The notes under the pieces were generated by a model, which was not told the origin of the DNA, ran no database searches, and was given only the letters and a program-made list of their open reading frames with translations. A stretch of 5,863 nt of DNA from Fimbriimonadaceae bacterium (GTDB lineage Bacteria > Armatimonadota > Fimbriimonadia > Fimbriimonadales > Fimbriimonadaceae), in the NCBI GenBank assembly GCA_022402505.1, contig JAKRSE010000375.1:1-5863 (forward strand), written 5' to 3'. Shown in pieces: positions 1 to 4,538 of the stretch (the stretch's first letter is position 1; each line of letters opens with the position of its first letter). Made by a program: the position numbers and the translations under genes.

Positions 1-908
1 AGCCCGGGAGGCAGCGTCTCCATCGCGTATCGCGGGAAGATGAGCAGAGGAACCGAGGCATCGACCCCGGCCGCGAGGGCGTACATCCCCGTCGTCACCG
101 TCATCAGGTCGAAGAGCATCCAGAAGAACACCGAAACCAGGATCCCGTTGCGGGCCGTCTTCGGGTCGGCTGCTCCGGCCGTCCTCTGGTGGAAACCCGG
201 GTCGATGAGCGTCCAGGCTCCCAGCAGAAAGAACCCGGCGACCGCGAGCGGGCCCTGGCCGCCATCCCAACGAAAGAGCGACCCATCCAGCCCGCTCCAG
301 GCCGCCGGCAGAGGCTTCTGGATCAGGCTCCAGACGACGATGACAGCGAACCCCAGGTACATCGCCAGAAAGGCCGCCAAGCTCACCCGGACGTCGGAGA
401 TCAGGCCTCCTCGAAGCAGGAACGTTCCGCCGATCAGGCCCGCGAAAACGAGGCAGGCCCAGACCGGCAGCCCGGTGAGCAGCTGAAGCAGAACGGAGAG
501 CATCAGCACATGGGCGGCCGGGACGGCGAGCAGGAACACGAGCCCGCCTCCAGCCAGCCCGGCTGCCCTGCCGAACCCTGATTCCAGCCGCTCGGGGATG
601 GAGATCTGGTCGGCCGCCCGCACTCGCCCGGCCCAGGTGAAGGCATAGAGGGCGGCAAAGATCCAGTAGGGGACGGCCAGCAGGGTCCACGTTCCGAGAC
701 CGTAGTAGGTCACCGACTCGCCGATCGCCAGGACTCCGCCGTACCAGGTCGAAACCAGGGTCGCAACAAAAAGGGGAAGGGTCAGGCTCCGCCCGGCTGC
801 CAGGAATTCCAGAGCGCCAGACTTCTTCAGGGTCGGCGAGAAGGCGAGCCAGGCCAGGAGGACGAGGAACCCGCCGATGATCGCCAGGTCGAGGCCGCTC
901 AGGCTCAC
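1..908 (-). CDS. Sodium:solute symporter family transporter (C-terminus beyond window)
   Basis: This is an integral inner-membrane secondary transporter of the sodium:solute symporter (SSF) family, which imports small solutes using the sodium gradient. About 302 N-terminal residues are visible; full family members are usually about 450-550, so the C-terminal part lies left of the window. I see about eight hydrophobic segments (near 7-24, 44-62, 74-93, 118-143, 148-164, 175-196, 220-236 and 256-280). The family pattern AAGRSL at 37-42, followed by STWYGG at 53-58, matches the SSF AGR-x(n)-TW region, and HQRTAGAADPKTARNG (240-255) matches the conserved QR-aak-A cytoplasmic loop. The start is the GTG whose last two bases form the first two of the kinase stop TGA, with a good ribosome binding site upstream. 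The substrate is unknown; co-translation with thiamine pyrophosphokinase makes thiamine or a precursor a candidate by inference. The family call is firm, the substrate is not. Confidence 0.9.
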   Translation of the reverse strand, partial: MSLSGLDLAIIGGFLVLLAWLAFSPTLKKSGALEFLAAGRSLTLPLFVATLVSTWYGGVLAIGESVTYYGLGTWTLLAVPYWIFAALYAFTWAGRVRAADQISIPERLESGFGRAAGLAGGGLVFLLAVPAAHVLMLSVLLQLLTGLPVWACLVFAGLIGGTFLLRGGLISDVRVSLAAFLAMYLGFAVIVVWSLIQKPLPAAWSGLDGSLFRWDGGQGPLAVAGFFLLGAWTLIDPGFHQRTAGAADPKTARNGILVSVFFWMLFDLMTVTTGMYALAAGVDASVPLLIFPRYAMETLPPG

Positions 909-1537
909 GGGAAGCACGCCTCCTCGGGATCGACCGTCCAAAGGCAGGCGGCTGTGCCCTCCGCAACCAGAACGGAGGGACGATCCAGGGATTCGTTGCT
1001 GATGGAAAGAGATCTCCCCGGAGTCAGCTCGGCCGCCTGCAGGGGCCACCGCACCCCACGCATTTCCACGCCGGAGCAGGCGGTGAGGGGGATGAGGCTG
1101 AGGGCGGACCCGGCCCGGCAGCTCGGGTGGACCTCTTCGCCGGGCCGAATGATCCGTCCGGCCATCCGTCGGAGTCGAAGGCCCAGGGTCAGCGGCCGTC
1201 CGACCATGCTCTGAAGGGCGGCGAGGGTGTGGTCGAGCCGGTCTCCCTCCAGGCCCGTGACCACGGCGGCGGAATGGCCGGCGGCCTGGATGTGGTCCAA
1301 AAGCTTGTCGCAGTCGGTCCGATCCTGGTCGTGAATGCGGACCACCTCGGACGCTCGGCCCAGCAGGGAAGGATCGACCGAATCCAGGTCGCCGACCACG
1401 ACCGGCGATCTCCCCGAGGCCAGCAGCCGGTTCGCGCCGCCATCCGCCGCGTAGACCGCATCCGCCTGGTCGGCCCAGGCCAGCAGCTGAGAGGTCTCAA
1501 GGTCGGCGCCGTTCAGGACGGCAAGCACGCGGATCAT
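905..1537 (-). CDS. thiN: Thiamine pyrophosphokinase (thiamine diphosphokinase)
   Basis: This cytoplasmic enzyme transfers pyrophosphate from ATP to thiamine, giving thiamine diphosphate and AMP, the salvage route to the active cofactor. The 210-residue protein has the full family length and motif order: ADGGANRL (31-38), GDLDS (49-53), the acidic DRTDCDKLLD (72-81; family form D.n.TD.eKaL), GDRLDHT (98-104; family GGRLDHT), then the C-terminal thiamine-binding domain with SLIPL (147-151), GVRWPL (161-166) and SISNE (178-182). The catalytic aspartates of the GDLDS and TD motifs are present, so the enzyme is probably active. The ATG at 1537 gives the usual short N-terminus before VLNG; no Shine-Dalgarno sequence precedes it. 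It heads a leftward unit with the symporter, overlapping it by three bases, and is divergent from dnaA. I found no TPP riboswitch (THI box) upstream. The symbol is from the Bacillus enzyme of the same family. Confidence 0.95.
   Translation of the reverse strand: MIRVLAVLNGADLETSQLLAWADQADAVYAADGGANRLLASGRSPVVVGDLDSVDPSLLGRASEVVRIHDQDRTDCDKLLDHIQAAGHSAAVVTGLEGDRLDHTLAALQSMVGRPLTLGLRLRRMAGRIIRPGEEVHPSCRAGSALSLIPLTACSGVEMRGVRWPLQAAELTPGRSLSISNESLDRPSVLVAEGTAACLWTVDPEEACFP
919..925 (-). promoter_or_regulatory. Ribosome binding site of the symporter gene
   Basis: On the minus strand GAGGAGG lies 10 bases upstream of the GTG at 908-906, inside the last codons of the thiamine pyrophosphokinase gene. 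It supports the GTG start that overlaps the kinase stop. It is the only strong Shine-Dalgarno sequence I found in front of a gene here. Confidence 0.7.
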
Positions 1538-1620
1538 CAGGAAAGAAACAAAGATACCGCCAAGTCGGCGAGCCCAGGGGCTGTTTCGGAAGACAGACTA
1601 ATGATGGAAGGCTCATCCGA

Positions 1621-1688
1621 CATATGCTGGGTCAGAAACGACGTTACGCGGGGTTAAGGTCAAAGAAACATACGCTGGAAATCAGCAA
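1621..1688. repeat. Imperfect direct repeat pair upstream of dnaA
   Basis: CATATGCTGG at 1621-1630 recurs as CATACGCTGG at 1669-1678 (9 of 10 identical), and each is followed, after a 0-2 base offset, by a TCAG-like stretch (GTCAGAAA at 1631-1638; AAATCAGCAA at 1679-1688). The units are 48 bases apart, with the AT-rich dip between and beside them. They could be binding sites for a regulator or an initiator; chance similarity in a 255-base region is not excluded. Confidence 0.35.
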
Positions 1689-1690
1689 TA

Positions 1691-1710
1691 TTCGTGACCT
1701 TCCCCACGAA
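1691..1710. repeat. Inverted repeat (hairpin) upstream of dnaA
   Basis: The arms TTCGTG (1691-1696) and CACGAA (1705-1710) are perfect reverse complements around an 8-base loop. There is no T-run after it, so it does not look like an intrinsic terminator; an operator half-site pair or a chance palindrome are the alternatives. Confidence 0.3.
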
Positions 1711-1723
1711 CCCGCCCCGCGGA

Positions 1724-1735
1724 CCGAGGCCTCGG
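1724..1735. promoter_or_regulatory. 12-base perfect palindrome, candidate operator for dnaA
   Basis: CCGAGGCCTCGG is perfectly symmetric and ends three bases before the TATACT candidate -10 element, so it would fall in the promoter spacer. A dimeric regulator bound here would block RNA polymerase. GC-rich palindromes of this size arise by chance in GC-rich DNA, hence low confidence. Confidence 0.3.
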
Positions 1736-1738
1736 GAC

Positions 1739-1744
1739 TATACT
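1739..1744 (+). promoter_or_regulatory. Candidate -10 element of the dnaA promoter
   Basis: TATACT matches five of six bases of TATAAT and lies about 50 bases before the dnaA ATG. No recognisable TTGACA-like -35 element is found 16-18 bases upstream (the sequence there is CG-rich), so the call rests on the hexamer and position only. Confidence 0.3.
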
Positions 1745-1792
1745 TCAGTCTCCCGGTGAGCGCGGATTGCCGCCTCCCGCACATGAATTGCG

Positions 1793-3187
1793 ATGCCTGA
1801 GCAATATTCTCTGGAAGATGATCCCCAATTGGTGAGTTTCCATTCACTTTGGAAGCAGTGTCTGGCCGAGCTCGAAAGCCGAGTCCGCCCGTTGAGCTTC
1901 CAGAATTTCCTCCAGCCGCTCAAACTGGAAAAGGTCCACGGAGGCGTCGTCACCTTCGCGGCCCTCGGTACTTTTGCCGGCGACTGGGTGAGGTCCAAGC
2001 ATGCCGCCGACATGGAGGAGATCCTCAGCCGCCTGGCCGGCCGGCCCATCCAGGTCGTGGTGGAGGACGTTCCCAACGAGCGCAGCAACGTCCCGGAGCA
2101 GAGGCAGACGAGCATCCCCCAGGAACGGGTCCAGACCGCGGCCTCGGAGGCGATCCGGTTCCAGCCGGACGACTCCAAGACCTTCGACACCTTCATCCAG
2201 GGGGCGAACAGTCAGCTCGCCTACGCCGCCTGCCGGGCCGTTGCCGACGGCCGCTCTGGAGTCCACAATCCCCTCTTTCTCTACGGCCCGAGCGGCTGCG
2301 GCAAGACCCACCTGCTTCACGCCATCTGCCATGAAATCCGTTCGTCCGGGCGGGGAGTCGTCGTCGCCTACACCACGGCGCAGCAGTTCACCGAAGACTA
2401 CGTCCTGGCGATTCAGAGCCGATCCGTGGAAACCTTCCGCCGCCGAATCCGCAAGGCTGACGTCTGGCTGATGGACGATGTGCAGTACCTGAAGGGAAGG
2501 CACAAAACCGAGGATGAGGTCTATCACATCTTCAACGCCATGAAGCAGGAGGGCCGTCTGATCGTGATGGTTTCGGACCGGTCGCCGCAGGACCTGATCG
2601 GAACCGACGTGAGGCTGAGGAGCCGCCTGCAGGAAGGGCTGATGGCGGACATCACCTACCCGGACACCCTCACCCGGCAGGCCATCGTCCTCTCGAAGGC
2701 TCGGGCCGCCGCGCTGGAGCTCGATCCCGAAATCGCCTACCTCATCGCGGGCGAAATCGGCGGAAGCGTCCGCTACCTGGAGGGCGCCCTGAACCGGATC
2801 GTGACCATGGCCCAGGTGATGGAGACCCCGGTCTCGCGGGATTGGGTCGCCGATATTCTGGCCCGTCACTACGCCAACATCTCGCCCGGCCTGCCTCCGT
2901 TCAATGCGATCCTGGAGAACGTCGCCGAGCATTGCGGCGTCCATGCCCGCGAGGTGATGGGCACCGGAAGGCGGCAGAACATCGCCCTGGCTCGGCACAT
3001 CACCGTCTACCTCACTCGAGAGATTCGACGGGAATCCTGGAAGCAGATCGGCACCCAGCTGGGCGGCAAGGACCACACCACGATGATGCACGGCCACAAC
3101 AAGATCAAGGGCATGCTGGAGCGTGACGCCGGCTTCCGGCGCGACATCGACGACCTGATCCGGCGGATCACCGACGACAACGCATGA
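1793..3187 (+). CDS. dnaA: Chromosomal replication initiator protein DnaA
   Basis: DnaA binds origin boxes, forms an ATP-dependent filament, melts the origin and loads the helicase. The 464-residue protein has the usual length. Domain I (about 15-92) includes LSFQNFLQPL; a short linker (about 93-128) follows; the AAA+ domain III (about 129-345) has Walker A GPSGCGKT (165-172), Walker B VWLMDDV (224-230), sensor I SDR (261-263), the arginine-finger box RLRSRL (R278) and sensor II GALNR (R335). Domain IV carries the DnaA signature GGKDHTTMMH (424-433). The start is the first possible ATG: TGA at 1784-1786 is in frame just upstream. No Shine-Dalgarno sequence precedes it. The stop overlaps the next gene's ATG (ATGA). 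Oddities: Cys169 where Leu or Ile-like residues are common in Walker A, Ser264 for the usual Pro after SDR, and Leu399-Ala400-Arg401-His402 where many DnaA proteins have R-P-R-Q. Confidence 0.99.
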   Translation: MPEQYSLEDDPQLVSFHSLWKQCLAELESRVRPLSFQNFLQPLKLEKVHGGVVTFAALGTFAGDWVRSKHAADMEEILSRLAGRPIQVVVEDVPNERSNVPEQRQTSIPQERVQTAASEAIRFQPDDSKTFDTFIQGANSQLAYAACRAVADGRSGVHNPLFLYGPSGCGKTHLLHAICHEIRSSGRGVVVAYTTAQQFTEDYVLAIQSRSVETFRRRIRKADVWLMDDVQYLKGRHKTEDEVYHIFNAMKQEGRLIVMVSDRSPQDLIGTDVRLRSRLQEGLMADITYPDTLTRQAIVLSKARAAALELDPEIAYLIAGEIGGSVRYLEGALNRIVTMAQVMETPVSRDWVADILARHYANISPGLPPFNAILENVAEHCGVHAREVMGTGRRQNIALARHITVYLTREIRRESWKQIGTQLGGKDHTTMMHGHNKIKGMLERDAGFRRDIDDLIRRITDDNA

Positions 3188-3939
3188 TCCTCGGTCGGAG
3201 CTCTTGGCCTCAGGCGGCTGAGTTCCTGAAGGACTCGGACAGCAAGGTGGTCCTCATCCCCACCGGATCGCTGGAGCAGCACGGGCCCCACCTGCCTCTG
3301 CTCACGGATTCGCTGATCGCCGAGGCGGTCGCGGGCCGGGTCGAAGCACTGCGGCCGGACACCGTTCTGCTCACACCCACCCTTTGGCTGGGGGCCTCAG
3401 AGCATCACATGGCCTTCTCGGGAACGGTCACCGCGACCGATTCCGGCTACCTGGCCGCTCTGAACTCCGTCTTCGCCTCGCTGAACCGGCACGGAGCCTG
3501 GAAGTTCCTGGTCTTAAACGGGCACGGCGGCAACGAGGCGCTCAACGAGCTGGCGGCGCGCGAGGCCTCGCGTCAGTCCTGGCTCGCCGCGGCGGCCGGC
3601 TGGTACCGCTTCGTGCCCGATTCGGTTTGGGAGGCGACTCTCACCGGGCGCGACCGGATGATCCGGCACGCCGACGAAGCCGAAACCTCCGTGATGCTTC
3701 ATCTGCACCCCGACCTCGTGGCGATGGAGAAGGCCGTGGACGACGGACTGGAGATCGAGCCGCCCGTCCCCGGTCTGGCGTCCGGATTCCACCAGCGGAC
3801 GACCCACGGAGTCCTTGGCCGGCCGACCTTGGCTACGGCCGAAAAGGGCGCGGCCCTGCTGGAGGCGGCGGTGCAAGGAGCGGTGGCCGCCGTGGATGCC
3901 CTCTCGGGTCCGCTCGGGTTCCTTCAGCCCGAAGACTGA
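3184..3939 (+). CDS. Creatininase-family metal-dependent amidohydrolase
   Basis: The 251-residue protein belongs to the creatininase / creatinine amidohydrolase family, cytoplasmic metal-dependent enzymes (zinc, manganese or iron in studied members) that hydrolyse cyclic or linear amides; members include creatininase, the riboflavin-pathway FAPy deformylase and the mycofactocin peptidase MftE. Family motifs are PTGSLEQHGPHLPLLTD (26-42), the LNGHGGN motif (111-117) and HADEAETS (162-169). Putative metal ligands are Glu31, His33, Asp42, His114 and Glu167, all present, so it should be active. The NGHGGN form is that of the broad subfamily, not the GHYEN form of true creatininase, so I do not name a substrate. 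Its ATG overlaps the dnaA stop and no Shine-Dalgarno sequence is seen, which suggests translational coupling. Its last 16 bases overlap the end of the convergent membrane-protein gene. No riboflavin or mycofactocin gene is nearby to narrow the role. Confidence 0.93.
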   Translation: MILGRSSWPQAAEFLKDSDSKVVLIPTGSLEQHGPHLPLLTDSLIAEAVAGRVEALRPDTVLLTPTLWLGASEHHMAFSGTVTATDSGYLAALNSVFASLNRHGAWKFLVLNGHGGNEALNELAAREASRQSWLAAAAGWYRFVPDSVWEATLTGRDRMIRHADEAETSVMLHLHPDLVAMEKAVDDGLEIEPPVPGLASGFHQRTTHGVLGRPTLATAEKGAALLEAAVQGAVAAVDALSGPLGFLQPED

Positions 3940-4520
3940 GAACGAGGGCCGGATCGGGTCCGCCGTCGCTCCTCCTTCACCAGCCGCCGGGCCAGAAGAA
4001 GGTTGCCCAGGTGGGTCGGCCGTTCCCGGGGTTCCACGAGGAGCCGCCCTTCCGCCACTTCAAACGACATCCAGCCTCCCAGGCCGAGCAGGCTGTGAAC
4101 GTTCGGACGCATCCGGATCGCCTTCAGGTCGTGCCGGTTCAGCCGAACGTGGTGAAGCTCGCCGCGAAACTCGACGGATTCCGGACTCAAGACCAGGAAT
4201 CCCAGGTCCTCGTGCGGGTCCAAGGCGCTCCGGAAACTCGGCCGTGCGAATCCGCAGAAGACGACGGATCGGCCCGGCTCCGGCGGCGGCGGCTTCAAGG
4301 AGCGGATCAAGTCGCGCTTCAGCCGGCGTGTGCCGACCAGACCGAAGAGGTTGACCGCCAGCCACCCAGCCGCCAGGGTTGCGCCCGCCGCCCAGACCAG
4401 CCGAATGGACGGGTTGACCGCCTCCATCAGCGTCCAGGCCAGACCGGGAACCACCACCGCCAAAGGCGCCAGGTTTCCAGCCAGACGGCGCGAGCCGTTC
4501 CACAGCGTCGGAGGCGGCAT
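3924..4520 (-). CDS. Small two-helix membrane protein with cytoplasmic, possibly PH-like domain
   Basis: I do not recognise this 198-residue protein. It has two hydrophobic segments (about 15-34 and 40-63) forming a hairpin; arginines at 11-12 and the basic RRLKR at 65-69 place both ends in the cytoplasm. After a proline-rich stretch (PPPPEP, 77-82) comes a soluble region (about 86-175) with alternating hydrophobic strands, such as LGFLVLSPESVEFRG (106-120), a DLKAIRMR strand (131-138) and a GLGGWMSFEV strand (146-155). This strand pattern resembles bacterial PH-like domains, which is inference from layout only. The basic tail 178-193 may touch membrane or nucleic acid. The ATG at 4520 is chosen because it is just before the first helix and just clear of the divergent gene; the open frame continues much further upstream but only as antisense of that gene. 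No Shine-Dalgarno sequence. The end overlaps the amidohydrolase gene by 16 bases. Confidence 0.72.
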   Translation of the reverse strand: MPPPTLWNGSRRLAGNLAPLAVVVPGLAWTLMEAVNPSIRLVWAAGATLAAGWLAVNLFGLVGTRRLKRDLIRSLKPPPPEPGRSVVFCGFARPSFRSALDPHEDLGFLVLSPESVEFRGELHHVRLNRHDLKAIRMRPNVHSLLGLGGWMSFEVAEGRLLVEPRERPTHLGNLLLARRLVKEERRRTRSGPRSQSSG

Positions 4521-4523
4521 AAT
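4518..4523 (+). promoter_or_regulatory. Candidate -10 element of the AddB-like gene
   Basis: CATAAT matches five of six bases of TATAAT and lies 12 bases before the ATG at 4536, so transcription would begin only a few bases before, or at, the start codon. No convincing -35 element is present 16-18 bases upstream (CCGTTC at 4495-4500). It overlaps the start codon of the divergent gene. Confidence 0.3.
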
Positions 4524-4532
4524 CAGTGAGAG

Positions 4533-4538
4533 ACTATG
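4533..4538 (-). promoter_or_regulatory. Candidate -10 element of the divergent membrane-protein gene
   Basis: Read on the minus strand the bases are CATAGT, four of six matching TATAAT, 12 bases before the ATG at 4520. It overlaps the start codon of the AddB-like gene, mirroring the arrangement on the other strand. Weak on its own; the mirror position is the only added support. Confidence 0.2.

Larger units (their letters stand above)
1538..1792. other. Divergent intergenic region between thiN and dnaA; possible control or origin region
   Basis: This 255-base region separates the leftward kinase from the rightward dnaA. It contains the least GC-rich stretch I noticed: 47 of the 100 bases at 1601-1700 are G or C, and 16 of 40 at 1651-1690, against a clearly GC-rich surrounding. 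It carries a diverged direct repeat (1621-1638 and 1669-1688), an exact 9-base repeat AAAGAAACA (1542-1550 and 1662-1670), a short hairpin (1691-1710) and a 12-base palindrome (1724-1735). Regions next to dnaA often hold oriC, but I find no TTATNCACA box with fewer than three mismatches; the nearest is TTCCCCACG at 1700-1708. It must hold both promoters, so a regulatory role is safe and an origin role is speculative. Confidence 0.5.

Noticed and set aside
40..581. Rightward open frames of 130-148 codons near the left edge
   Set aside because: They lie opposite the symporter gene, whose translation shows clear family motifs and membrane segments.
1571..1582. AGCCC-AG-GGGCT inverted repeat as a terminator
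   Set aside because: The two-base loop is too small for a stable RNA hairpin and no T-run follows on either strand in the right place.
1659..1664. TTGACC on the minus strand as a -35 element for thiN
   Set aside because: No -10-like hexamer lies 16-18 bases downstream, and the site is more than 120 bases from the start codon.
1700..1708. TTCCCCACG as a DnaA box
   Set aside because: It matches only six of nine positions of TTATCCACA and stands alone; a lone weak match is expected by chance.
1538..1792. TPP riboswitch (THI box) upstream of thiN
   Set aside because: The conserved CTGAGA and the ACCTGATCTGGATAATGCCAGCG-like core elements are absent on the minus strand.
1844..3097. 417-codon leftward open frame opposite dnaA
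   Set aside because: dnaA is unmistakable on the other strand; the antisense frame has no recognisable motif and its length is explained by GC-rich third positions.
3384..4529. 381-codon rightward open frame across the amidohydrolase end and the membrane-protein gene
   Set aside because: It is out of frame with the recognisable amidohydrolase and antisense to the membrane protein, and is arginine- and proline-rich with no domain.
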